Under the pieces are notes generated by a model, which was not told the origin of the DNA, searched no databases, and worked only from the letters and a program-made list of their open reading frames with translations. DNA of 64,000 bases, taken from contig CM038464.1 of NCBI GenBank assembly GCA_021464415.1, positions 56,285,328 through 56,349,327 of the forward strand, given 5' to 3'. Within the stretch, counting starts at the first letter, position 1. Each line of letters begins with the position of its first letter. Both the position numbers and the translations under genes were made by a program. This document shows, in pieces, positions 1 to 11,266 of this stretch. The DNA comes from Lonicera japonica. Its lineage: Eukaryota; Streptophyta; Magnoliopsida; Dipsacales; Caprifoliaceae.

Positions 1-1665
1 AAAAGTATAAAAATATATGTTATTATTTAAAATAACCATTTATATATAAGCTCCAATTTAGTGGTTGGTTCCCCCACTCTCATTTCATTCCCCTTCAAAC
101 ACAGGTCTTTCCAAATTAAACAGTGGTGACGGGATGAGTATATTCACATGCATAGCTTTGTTTTAATCATACACACTCGCTGTATATTGGTCGAGTATAT
201 TTATATATACTTGCTTGACATAAACCGAATCGGTTTGGGTTCACAAAATTCAACTCAATTATACAGACTTGATGGACATTGACTGAATATGCTCATATGT
301 ACTCACTTGATACAGAGACTGAGTCGGTATTAAATCAAGAAATAAAATTTAACTTAATCATACACACTCGTTGGACATTGATCAGATCAAATATGTTCAT
401 ACTTATTCGTTAGAGATGGACGGAGCTAGTTCGTATCACTACATTACTTCTCTCTCTCTACAATCACACAAACTTGTGTGTATTTATAATATAATCTATA
501 TATACACAAATTGTTGAATTATACATTCAAATTGTTAGAGTTTTAATCGGAGTTCATTATTGTATAGGAGAAAGTGTCTGCTAAAAGAGTTCGGGGGGGT
601 ACAATGGGTAGGGTGTAATTAGAAATAATATGCTTTTTTTTAATGAGAATAAAACCAATCAAATTATAGTGCAAATAGCAGCTATGAAATAAAATAAAAT
701 AGCCATCGATAATACTGTACGAAGAATCAAATGTGCTATAAGTTTTAATACTAAATCAAGAGTTAACGTACGTTTGAATTTTACATTTTCTAAACATACA
801 TTATCTTTTTGAAATCAATGGTGAAAATATGAGACTATATTAAAATTGGTGGATCGATTTTGTAGAAACTAAGGGTCAGTTTGATTGAAAAATTAAAATA
901 TTATGTATTAGAAAAAACAACTAATTTTTATTAAGTTGGAAAACAAAAGGAATATTATTTTAGTGAAACGTCCACTACTTTTTCCTTCTTATTTTTCATA
1001 GAATTTCTTTTTTGCCCACTTCACGCATTAAAAAAGCACTCTTAAAACACACATTAACACAACCATACTAATTTTAATACATAGGTTCTTTACAAGCGCT
1101 CTTAGAGTCCTGATTACATGAGTGTGCCTAGTAATCTTAATATAAAAAATCATTAAGAATAATACTTGTGTAGTTGTGTTCTAGTTTTAGGATAAATATA
1201 TAGTCCCTTTTTTTCCCAGCAAACAAGCAGGAAGCAATTTATTTAATAAGTACATTAAGCTTTGCAAAAAGACTTAAATAAGTCGGGGAAGTCTCCAAAT
1301 TATACAAATTTTGGATATTTGTTCAAAACAAAATAAGATTCTAGATTTGATCTTCCATAGTTTGCTAAAGTATAGTATCCGTCACTTTGTTTGCTTCTAT
1401 GTAATAAAAAGGACATCTATAACTTCTCTATCTTTTTTATTTTTTTGATACAAGTGATAATAAATACAAGTGCTTTTGGGAAGCGGGGAGGGGAGGGGAT
1501 TAAGCCATGGTATCTAATGTGAGTTATGACACTGTTAATTACCGGAGCAAAACTCGAATATTCTCCATCTTGTTAAGTATTCAGATTATGCATGTCCTGT
1601 AAAAGTTGTTCTTGGATCTAATTCAAACCCTTCCTCTTGCAAATTGCATCTAATTCATATTCTTA
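1..1665. other. Gene-free AT-rich sequence
   Basis: I see no coding exon, RNA gene or clean transposon boundary here. The first 450 bases contain loosely repeated phrases around a cacactcg(c/t)tg(t/g)a(c/t)attg core (about 170-420), which look like a decayed tandem repeat. Confidence 0.5.
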
Positions 1666-1966
1666 GGATTCGTTTGATAATAACATAAAAAAAGAAAATA
1701 AAAACAAATGAGTTTTGTAAAAAGTTGAAAAATAAGTTGAGACATGTAGTGATATGTCTTTTTACTTTATGCCTTTTTCCATAAAGAAATTTTCTTTGAT
1801 GGTAGATGAATTTTTTTTCACAAAAAATAATGAAAGATGAAAGACATTACTCATAAAATGAGTATGAGATAAAGATCATATTATTACACATTTCAACTTA
1901 TTTTTTAACCTCTTATTCAAATTAAATTCTTTATTTTATTTTTTCATATAATTAACAAACAGAGCC
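1666..1966. mobile_element. Old Harbinger-like MITE (GGCTCCGTTTGAT family)
   Basis: The left end reads TTA then GGATTCGTTTGATAATAAC, and the right end is the inverse of GGCTCTGTTTGTTAAT. The inside has the family's hallmark, an ACTCATAAAATGAGTATGAG dyad, shared with the copies at 2397, 5159 and 28695. The right-hand TTA target copy is not preserved, so this is the most eroded member. It has no coding capacity. Confidence 0.55.
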
Positions 1967-2396
1967 GTGGAGATTTACCAAACAAATGCAAATACTCTCC
2001 CGTATAAAGTTACCCAGTCGAATCTGGCAAGAAAAAACTTATGCTTGCATTTTTCAAACGCTCGAGACACAGTTCGAATGAGAGAACAAATTGTTTTGTA
2101 TTTTTAATTCCTACTTTGTCAATAGAGTATACACACGTCAATGCTCTATTTGCTGAGAAAGATAAACTAAAAACGTCAACTTCATACGCTTGTAAATCAA
2201 CACATATTCGTTGAAAAAAAAAAAAAAACCAAAGGAACATTAAGGGAATGTTTGGTTAGCGTTTCTAGACAAAAAATTTAAAAATTTAATTTAAAATTAA
2301 TTTTATTTTTATACTTTTTAAAATTTATTTTATTTTACTTTCTCTTTTTAAAAAAAACTTTTAAAACATTATAACTTTTAACCAAATATAACCTTA

Positions 2397-2675
2397 GGCT
2401 CCGTTTGATTGTAACGATAGAAAAACAAAATTAGTTAGTTTGTGTGAAAAAATAGAAAATAAGGTGAAAGATATTACTCATTTTATGAGTATGTATCTTC
2501 CATCTTTCAATATTTTTGGTGAAAAATTTTTACTCATCACCGAGTAAAGAAAATTTCTTCATGGAAAAAACTTAAAATTCAAGAGGATACCACCTTTATC
2601 ACTCAACTTATTTTCCATCTTTTTATCAAAATTAACTCAATTTATTTCTTTTTCCCCTTGCAATCAAATGGAGCC
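2397..2675. mobile_element. Harbinger-like MITE, GGCTCCGTTTGAT family
   Basis: A 279-bp element with terminal inverted repeats GGCTCCGTTTGATTG / GGCTCCATTTGATTG. It is flanked by TTA on the left and TAA on the right. It contains the same central ACTCAT...ATGAGTATG motif as the other family members. Non-coding. The three-base TTA/TAA target and the terminal GG fit PIF/Harbinger (Tourist-like) MITEs; the family assignment is inferred from that. Confidence 0.7.
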
Positions 2676-2913
2676 TAAGAGCATCTCTAATATATAGTTG
2701 GATATGTAAATACATTGCTGCATGCCTATATAAGCAGTGTGTAAAATTGACACAATATATTAAATTTTAAGATTCTAATGGTTGTGTAAATTAAAACTAG
2801 TTGCCCAATTTATTATTGTGTAAAATAAATGTGTATAATATATGTATACCGATTTTACATATTCACGTAATCTTTCTCCCTCCTCAACATTTAAAAAAAA
2901 AAACTTAAAAATG

Positions 2914-2941
2914 ATATATATATATATATATATATATATAA
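2914..2941. repeat. (AT)n microsatellite
   Basis: Uninterrupted alternating AT run of about 27 bases. Confidence 0.9.
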
Positions 2942-3448
2942 CTTTAAATCTAAAAATTAATTTTTCATAAAATTCATTTATTGAAAACAAATCAAGAGCT
3001 ACAAACGGATCTTTATAACTTATTTTCAAACGGAACCTAATAAGTTATAATGATATATGACTATAAAATTATGTATAAAAAAATATATCACAAAAAATTA
3101 TTGAATATTACTTATAATAATATATTCTATTTGTTTGCATACTATTAGTCCTTTCAAATTTTAGACATGAATTTTAAAGTGAACCATTGAAGTACAAAAT
3201 GAAGATGTGCATCACTTATGTGTAAAACTGCATTTAACATAGAATTTTACACAACAAATATACGCAACCATTTTTAGGGGTGAAATTTTTACCGAAAACC
3301 AAAACCGTCTGAACCAAAGTGATTTAGTGGGTTACCGATTGGTTGGTTACTGACCATCCTTTGTTCCAGTTATGATTTTGTATTTTAAAATCTCTGTTAC
3401 AACCAACTCACTGGCCAAAACTCTATTTACAAAAACAAATTACTCTTA

Positions 3449-3769
3449 AGTCTCGTTTGGTTTGCAGATTTGAGGATTCAGGAAAGAAAAGTCTTTCATT
3501 TCCTTTGTTTGATAAGCACAAATTTTGAAAATACTTTCTTGAGAGAAGGGAAAGTAGAAGGTAAAATCATTCATCTTAAAACCCATGGGATTAGTTTTCC
3601 CTTGTGATTTTCTAGTATTTATTACAAAAATTTGGACAATAATATCCGTACCTAAATATTTTTCATACTTTACCAAATGTGAGAAAGGAAACTTGACATG
3701 AACTTTAGTTTCCTACCCTCATGCAAAAGATAAGAGATTTGATTTCCTTTCTACGAACCAAATGAAACC
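3449..3769. mobile_element. Harbinger-like MITE, (A/G)G(T/C)CTCGTTTGGTT family
   Basis: A 321-bp element bounded by TTA on both sides (3446-3448 and 3770-3772). The terminal inverted repeats are AGTCTCGTTTGGTTTG at the left and the inverse of GGTTTCATTTGGTTCG at the right. A second, left-truncated copy lies at 41605-41884. The short ORF across it is an accident of open frames, not a gene. Confidence 0.7.
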
Positions 3770-4062
3770 TTAGCACTTATCTATCTCACAAGTCATAACT
3801 CAAAAATCAAGGAAACTTATTAGAGAAATATTTTCACACTAAAGCCATGAACTATTTTTTTATTTTATTGATAATATGACATGTGTAAAATGACATCCTA
3901 ACCCTTAAAATAAACTAAAAAATACCAATATGCATTAAAAATGGACTGCAATATGAACTTTGCAGTCGATATTGCAAAGATTGCAGTCCCTTTCTTTACG
4001 AAGTCCCAAATAAAACCTTAGCACTTATCCATCTCACAAGTCATAACTCAAAAATCAATCAG
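3770..4062. repeat. Direct repeat pair of about 45 bp flanking a short insert
   Basis: The phrase beginning CTTAGCACTTATCTATCTC at 3768-3814 returns almost unchanged at 4017-4062. The insert between them contains GATAATATGACATGTG and CAATATGAACTTTGCAGT, both of which recur at 6470-6670. The pattern suggests a local duplication or an insertion tied to that second locus. Confidence 0.6.
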
Positions 4063-4289
4063 TCGGTATCTTTCTCCTCGTGGACCAAATAGGCAAATAC
4101 TCAATTTCTCTCATCTCTCAGATCTCTCAATTCTCTGTCTCTTAGATCTCTCAACTCTATTTCTCTCGCAACTATTTTTGTCTTTCAAATATCACAACTA
4201 TAGTCTAGTTGTCTCTCGTCTCTCGGATCTTATCTTAGTCACACAAATCACTTGCTCTATGTTTGGAGAATTGATTTGTAATGTGAGCA

Positions 4290-4983
4290 TAGGGGTGTTA
4301 AGGCCAATCCGAAACCAATCGAATCGTTCCGTAAAAAAAGTAAATAAAAATAAAAAATGGAAAAACTAAACCAAAAATAAATAGTGTTTGGTTTGGGTTC
4401 GGGGTTAGCTAGTGCAAAAATTGAACCAAACTGAGCCGAATTGAATTATGTATAAGAAAATGAAATATGTTAATGTATACTCTAAGGGTACAATTGACTA
4501 TACTATGATTTAATTGCATGTTGTGACCCTCTTAAAAAAAGTCATTAATAAATGCCCTTATTATTATATTAACTACATGATAGTAAGATTTATTTTTATG
4601 GCATATATGATGGTAAGATAATTCATCATTTTATTTAATGTGTTTTATTCTTGTAAATGAACATATAAAATAGTAACTAAATAGAAAAAAAAAAATTTCT
4701 ATATGTTTACTTATTGTTTTTAAAAAATCATGACTTTAATTTGAATTTGAATTAATCTTACGTTACTATTAGTATTCCATTGTTATGTTATATTAATTTA
4801 GAAATAAAAAAATGTCAAAACTGAATAAAATCGAACTGAAAAATTTTGGTTCAAGTTTGGGTTTAGAAGATTTAAAAACCGAACCGAACCCGAATTGAAA
4901 CCGAACTGAAACCCAAATTATACATTTGATTTGAATTTGAGGTACCTTAGTTTCTATCATGATCGAAATTGAAAACACCCTTA
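4290..4983. mobile_element. hAT-like non-autonomous element (TAGGGGTG ends)
   Basis: A 694-bp element starting TAGGGGTGTTAAGG and ending AAAACACCCTTA. The flanking 8-base repeats are TGTGAGCA (4282-4289) and CGTGAGCA (4984-4991), seven of eight matching, which is the target length of hAT transposons. The subterminal zones are full of CCGAA(A/C)C/GGTTCGG-type motifs. No transposase. Confidence 0.75.
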
Positions 4984-5158
4984 CGTGAGCATGCTTGATT
5001 TGTAAGTTTGCTTGATTTGTCTGTGTATAAACTGATATGTCAAAACGGGTGTACGTGTTACTACTATTTTTGGATGGTTTACTGCTTTGGTCGTTAAATG
5101 TAAAATTAATACCAAACTAATTCGATTTACCGATCACATAAGTTCGACAGTGCTTTTA

Positions 5159-5444
5159 GGCTCTGTTTGATTGCAAGGTGGAAAAAGAAAAATAAATTGA
5201 GTTAGTTTTGGTGAAAATATGAAAATTAAGTTAAGTGATAAAGGTGATATCCTCTTGATTTTTAATTTTTTTCATGAAAAAATTTTCTTTGCTTAGTAAT
5301 GAGTAAAAATTTTCCACCAAAAATATTAAAGGATGGAGGATATATACTCATAAAATAAGTAACATCTCTCACCTTATTTTCTATCTTTTCACATAAACTT
5401 ACTAAATTTATTTTCCTTTTCCATCTTTACAAGTAAATGGAGCC
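5159..5444. mobile_element. Harbinger-like MITE, GGCTCCGTTTGAT family
   Basis: A 286-bp element with exact TTA target copies (5156-5158, 5445-5447) and terminal inverted repeats GGCTCTGTTTGATTG / GGCTCCATTTACTTG. The central ACTCATAAAATAAGT motif is shared with the copies at 1666, 2397 and 28695. Non-coding. Confidence 0.8.
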
Positions 5445-5753
5445 TTAGTTTTATGTATACTGACCATGTCAATTCATTAATCAAACTGACCATATCAATT
5501 CGGTAATAAGACTGACCATATTATTTAAATAACTAAATTGAACATATTGTTTTGGTAATCATATCAATACCACCCTTCTATCTTATGCATATACGTTCAA
5601 AAACCATTATTTTAAATCAATAGACAACACGTTCGTTCCCGTCCATATTTTTCATATTCCCGACAAAATATTATGCTCGATTCCGCCCCAAAACCTCCTC
5701 GAACTAGTTGCCGGAAATGACGTCATCCTAAGTCGCAACAAATCATATGCTAA

Positions 5754-6284
5754 GAGTGCGTTTGATTGCAAACATATAATTTGCATAGAAAGAAAATAAG
5801 TTACAGACAATTAAATTGCCTAGAATTGAGTTGCATAGAAAATGTAGTGTAGTGTGTTTGATTGCCTTAATTTTCTATCCGAAAAATATTGGTTGTATTA
5901 TAGAATTTTTAATGTAGAAAAAATTATTAGTATTTTTTTTACATAATTATATAGTCATGATAGATCTTGTTTAATTGTTCTTGATTAGTAAATTTTAAAT
6001 ATTAAATTTTTATATTATTTTGAATTTTATATTTTCAGTTATGGCATTTTTAATGTAAAAAATGGTAAAAATCTTATCTCGTGAACCGTGCCTAAGCATG
6101 AAAAACAAAAAACCAACCCCTCAAAAGAAAACATTTTTCTCAATTGCCTTGAAAATGCACATGTGTGAGCAAAAAATGAGAATTGAATTGCTTAGAAAAA
6201 AAAAACTAATCAAATATTTTATGTTATCAAATCAAGTAAAAAATACTCATTTTTTATGAAAAATGTTACCAATCAAACGCACCC
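5754..6284. mobile_element. Harbinger-like MITE, GGGTGCGTTTGATTG family
   Basis: A 531-bp element with exact TAA target copies (5751-5753, 6285-6287). The terminal inverted repeats are GAGTGCGTTTGATTG and the inverse of GGGTGCGTTTGATTG. Both subterminal zones contain AT(A/T)GAAAA-type motifs. No coding potential. The same terminal type bounds the much-interrupted element at 46028-52404. Confidence 0.75.
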
Positions 6285-6449
6285 TAAATTCTGACAAGTG
6301 ATGACGTGGAGAGGGGTGCGCAGGTTATGAGGGAAGTGACATGGCGGGCATTTTAAAAGCTAGCACTAGCATTGATGTAAGGTAGTGGAAGTATGACGGC
6401 TCTTCGATTGTAGTACATGGTAACACACTCACTCGACACAATTACCGAG

Positions 6450-6800
6450 AGGGCTTATTGCTAAGGTCAGGATAATATGACATGTGGAATGCATTAAAAT
6501 ATGGACATGCAGGCAATATGGGCATTTTGCAATGTGAACTTTGCAGCTAGCAGTTCATATTGCAGTCCATATTTTACTGCAATGTGAAGCAGTAGTGCAA
6601 AGTTCATATTGGTACATAAGCAATATGAACTTTGCAGTTCATATTTTATTGCAATATGAACTTTGCAGTCCGAAAATTTCGTAATACATAACATGTTTTT
6701 ATTAATTAAATGTAAAACAAAATAGGCCTCTTACACACAATTAAAAATAGGCCCTCATTCAAATTACCAATTAAAAATAGGCCCTTCATTCAAAAAAATA
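6450..6800. repeat. Cluster of short direct and inverted repeats
   Basis: The phrase GCAATATGAACTTTGCAGT and its inverse occur at least six times between about 6525 and 6670, interleaved in both orientations. A second set of short direct repeats (ATAGGCCC with AATTAAAAATAGGCCC) runs from 6722 to 6790. The left edge shares GATAATATGACATGTG with 3885-3900. Probably the subterminal region of an unclassified non-autonomous element. Confidence 0.6.
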
Positions 6801-7025
6801 TTATTCATTGGATTTTTGGTAAAAATCGAGCTAATTAATTCCCCCTTTTTTTACATTTTTATTATAGAAATATATTAGACTCCATTTAATAAAAAATAAT
6901 AAAATTAAGTAATATTTATAAGAAGTAATAAAATATTTTTTACTTTATCTCTAAATTTATTTTTATAAAAATCAATTGTTTTTGAACTTATTTTATACTT
7001 GCATTTTTTATATAGTTACCAAGTA

Positions 7026-7052
7026 ATATATATATATATATATATATATATA
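7026..7052. repeat. (AT)n microsatellite
   Basis: Alternating AT run of about 27 bases just upstream of the SINE. Confidence 0.9.
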
Positions 7053-7160
7053 GGGCACAGATGGCGGCAATCCCAAAAACACTTAGTAACACTCACATTT
7101 TCATTATATTATTTGCAATCGAAAACCAATAACAATTCATACAAGCTAAATCTTCTAATC

Positions 7161-7501
7161 GATAATTAGGCTAAAGAAAACCACCAGCAAATGGTCTAGT
7201 GGTAGCGCACTGGGATTCAGCGTTGGGTTCGACTGGGAGCTCCCCAGGTCGAATCCCGGCAGCTGCAAAAACATCTGGTGTGTTTTGGTGTGTTTTTGGT
7301 GGCCAGCGGCTGGTCCACTGTTTCCGCGAACAGAGATTAGCCTAGGTGCGCGAAAGCTGGCCCGGACACCCTGTGGTGGCCAGGGCTGGCCACTGTTCCG
7401 CGAACAGGGAATTAGTCGAGGTGTGCGAAAGCTGGCCTGGACATCCTGTGGTACTAGAAAGTATCTAGACAAAAAAAAAAAAGATAATTAGGCCAAAGAA
7501 A
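7161..7501 (+). mobile_element. tRNA-derived SINE with 19-bp target duplication
   Basis: The body is 7180-7482. It opens with a tRNA-like head: an A-box-like TGGTCTAGTGGTAG (about 7192-7205) and a B-box-like AGGTCGAATCC (about 7247-7257), as expected for Pol III promoters of plant SINEs. The middle holds a tandem duplication of about 75 bp (about 7300-7376 and 7377-7450; shared core GCGAAAGCTGGCC). The tail is a run of A. The flanks are GATAATTAGGCTAAAGAAA (7161-7179) and the same with one change (7483-7501), a clear LINE-type target duplication. The GC content is far above the surroundings. Internal open frames on both strands are not genes. Similarity of the body to Au-like plant SINEs is from memory. 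Confidence 0.88.
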
Positions 7502-10500
7502 GAACTTTAATTTCATTAAGAATTTCATTAATTTTTTTTGCTTTCTACCACGCTATTTACTTTTATTTAAAAATAAACCCCAATTTCTTATCTTAGGCTC
7601 GGTACAAAGTGTTCGATTTTTATCCACACCATTCCTATTCCTTAACTTGAAATAAATTATAATATAAGGTGCATGTTATTTGATTTTTGAGAGTTGAGTA
7701 TAAATTTATATAATTAATTTTTATTCAATTATTAAGGACCGAATAAAAAGCGCAAGTTTTTCAAATGATATTGAACGTGCCAATATTTCTCTAGACAGTG
7801 TGTACTATTTAAATATATACAATTTCAAGATAAAAATAAAAATTTAATTAAAGTGAAATACTTGGCAGTGGTTAAATTGGTTGATTACCTATGGACGAGG
7901 TTTGGAGATTTAAAAAAAAATATGACATAATTTTATTGGCTTCTTCGCTTTATATCTATATTATAAGGAAAATAATCATCACATCAACAAATTATCTAAT
8001 TAATGGTCCACATTAATTTGCAAAAAAAAGAAGAAAAAATTTAGACCATTAGATGTGTTTTCAACCAATCAAATCAAGAAAGTCAACAGCTTTTTATCTC
8101 TTATTACACCAATTTTAATCTCTTATCTTTTTTCTCTATCTATTTTTATGAAATTTAAAACAAATCATGTAAGAGTTTGTATATTTAAAATTTACCAATA
8201 AAAGTTTGTATATTTAAAATTGCAAATATAAAGTTACGTGTAAGACAAAATTTGTATATTTAAAATTATAATCCACGTTTCTTACTCTTTTTATAAAATT
8301 TTCACATTACTCTTAAAACTATTCATTTTTTCTAGCGGCAATTTTCTATCTATATTATAAGATGTATTTTTTTCTTTATTTTGTTATTATTAAGTAATGG
8401 TCAAAATTTGTTTACAAATCAAAAAAGAAATGTAAACCCTTTAGATGTATTTTTAAGATATCAAATTACTCAATTACATAATACTTTTTTATTATCTTTT
8501 TTCACCTTAATATAATAATAAAAATATACAATTTGAAATTTGAGATTCAAATTTCAAAATTTTCCTCACTTTTTTCCCTCACAAATTTTTTATAAATTAC
8601 AAGAACACTCTTTCTCTCTCACCAAATATATGTATATATATTCTCTCTTTCTTAAGATTTTCATGGCTAAACACCCAACAAAATACTTGAGATTTTATAC
8701 TCTTTTTGTTGTTTACTCTTTTGAAGAATGTAATATTTTGCGGTTTACCTTTTTTTTTGTAAGAAGGTATATATATGGGTTTATGTAACTCATTTGAATA
8801 ATGTATGTATGAATGCTCATTTTTTATTAGGAATTGTTAACTCATTTAGTTGGAGATCGTAACTTTATTTTATGATATGTGCTTTTAGTTGAGGATCCGA
8901 TAATTATTTGTTTTAGTAGCAGCCAAAGTTAAGAATAGTGCATATACTTTTTGAATTTTTCCCTTTACGCGTATTCAATGTTTATTTTATAGTCAATAGG
9001 AATAGGAATAAAAAAGTTTCCATACATGCATGTGAGTTTTATAGTTTTTTGATATTCCTGTGTAATATTATTTTGTTCAGTTTTTATTTCTCCCTCTTCA
9101 TGTATGTGAGTTTTGTTAACCTTCCATATCGTTGTCTACCATTTTATCACTCAAGCTAACTATTTTATACTCAAATTTATATGCCTTCTCATTTGTGATT
9201 CAAGATTTGGCCAAAAAACCACTTAGCCCCACCTAATGCCATTCTTATCCATGATAGTTTATTATGTGAATTTAGTAAAGTTGACATGTACAATTCAAAC
9301 ATGGAGTCTCTTTATTTGTATTTAATATTTTTTTATTTCACAGTGCCGGGCAATACCTAATATATATATATATATTATACATACATACAATGGAGCATAT
9401 ATATATAATAAGCATCTATGAATTGATTCATTTTCATATAGACAGTATTCCTTCTGAAAAAATGTTGGGTTTGCATTCAGTTCCTCTCTGTAGACCACAA
9501 ATGCTGGCTAGGGTTTTGCAGAATAAGTTGCTTGAATTTGGTGTTTGTAGAGCTGGAAATTGAGTAGGGAAAAAAATTCTTTGCAGAGATTTGAAGGTTC
9601 GAATGTAAATTCAAAGTTAAGCATAATCACATATAGATTGCATCTTGTTTATTTTTAATAAGTTGATTGTTGTGTTTCTTTCTTTGATTGTTTGCGCCAG
9701 ATACAGTTTCCATAAGTTATGAACATTCTCTTCTATCTGAGCAACCAAAACTGAAATTTCATTGTCGCAATTTCAATATGTACTGTTTCTTTGTATGGTA
9801 CTAAACAGAAATATTTAATGCCTGTTCAGAAAAGCTTTTGCATTTGTACCTTGTACATGAGTTGAGTGACATCAAATTCATGAAGAAACTAATACAAGAG
9901 TTGAATATTACTGTTAAGAGAGAAGCAAAACAAGTTATTAGTCAATGCTTCCCAAATTAAGAGTCCATTATTTCGTTTTTGAGCCGTCCCAGATGTCCAG
10001 TTTCCTTTTGGGGAATAATTATGACTGTAAAAAGATTTTTTTTCTTACTAGTGATTATGTTGAAATTATGGTATCCTTTCTTTTTTTTTTTGAAACAGAA
10101 ATTATGGTATCCTTAAAAAAGCGTAAATGTTAAATTCAAACTTGGGCTCTTAATGGGACGGAGGTTATAATTTTCCATTTTTGAATTTTGAGCACTGCTA
10201 CATCAATTAGTTTCATCGACTGATACTGATGGGTTGTACATTCCAAAAATGTACAACCTGCCAATGGACGGTATAAATACTTGGTCGATAAAGCTGGGAA
10301 GAATATCTTCTTCCTTTCTTTTATCTTGTGTGGCGTTGAGGATCAACTTGATTTGGGAATCAAACCTGTGATCAAATGGTTAAATTGAATGTCATGCTCC
10401 CTATTTCCTAAGATAACGCATGTTTAGTTATGTCAAGTTGTCAACTAATGTTATGGAGACTTGATTGGTGTTGTATATGTGCATAGGTACATACATATTC

Positions 10501-11266
10501 TTTGGGTTTTGATGATTTGTCGGTTTGTATATTTCAGAAGCTTGAGTTCATTTGCTTTTAGCAGTTGTATTTGTGACTAAGTAGTTTCCATTTTCCAGAA
10601 GTGTATCCACGCTTCTAGTTGATCTTCGATGAGCCTTTTTTTTTATTTTTTTTGACTGTTTGCTGATAATATATCTTATATTATTTGCACAATAAAGCAT
10701 TCAATTCTCCCCTCACCCCTTTTCTTCAAATTGAATCTGGTCTATCAGTGAAAACCATCCCTATACATATATATGAAATGCATTCAATTGCTATTTACTT
10801 TCATAATAAAGCATTAAATTCTCCCCATCCCCTTCCCTCAAATTGAACCCCAAGTCTGTCGGTGAAACCCATCCCTATGTGTGCGCATATGCATACCATT
10901 TGTTTGTTTTACGCTTGCAATCTGTCAATTAGGAATAAACTAATTAATAAATGCTAAAATTTGGAGATGATCTGTTTTCGTGGGTTGAAGTAGGAATATT
11001 GTTAACAAAGGTGCAAATTTCATTTCAGCTTGTGAAAATTTCCAGTAGGTTCACTATTATATTTCTATTTCTATGTCAATTCAAATTCTGTTTGATTTTG
11101 CTGTTTAATCCATATCTTTTAAGGTTCATTTCTCACACATTACTGCATTAGATTAACAACTGCAGTTAAGATTTATTCATGGCGATTCTTACCTTAGTCT
11201 TGAATAATGGTTATAGCAAATGACACGATTGCTCATTGACATGCGTCAATTAACAGTTACAAGAGA
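7502..11266. promoter_or_regulatory. TGA upstream region, probable promoter and 5' leader
   Basis: No protein-coding exon is recognised. At 7950-7980 and 8345-8375 there are two diverged copies of a TCTATATTATAAG-type start followed by a related body (a Helitron-like 5' terminus). From about 9430 the sequence becomes less repetitive and contains several GCAG acceptor-like and GT donor-like sites, as expected for an untranslated leader split by introns. The start codon of the TGA gene at 11267 lies just after TTACAAG, a plausible acceptor. The transcription start cannot be fixed from sequence alone. Confidence 0.4.

Noticed and set aside
2676..3270. An old GAGCATCTC-type palindromic MITE
   Set aside because: It has scattered TGTGTAAAAT and inverse phrases but no convincing mirrored ends.
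3269..3300. A further hAT-like left end (TAGGGGTGAAATTTTTACCG)
   Set aside because: No matching right end or 8-base target copy was found downstream.
7155..7491. Open frames of 105 and 68 codons on both strands
   Set aside because: They lie wholly within the SINE and its duplicated arms; open because of the GC-rich repeat, not a gene.
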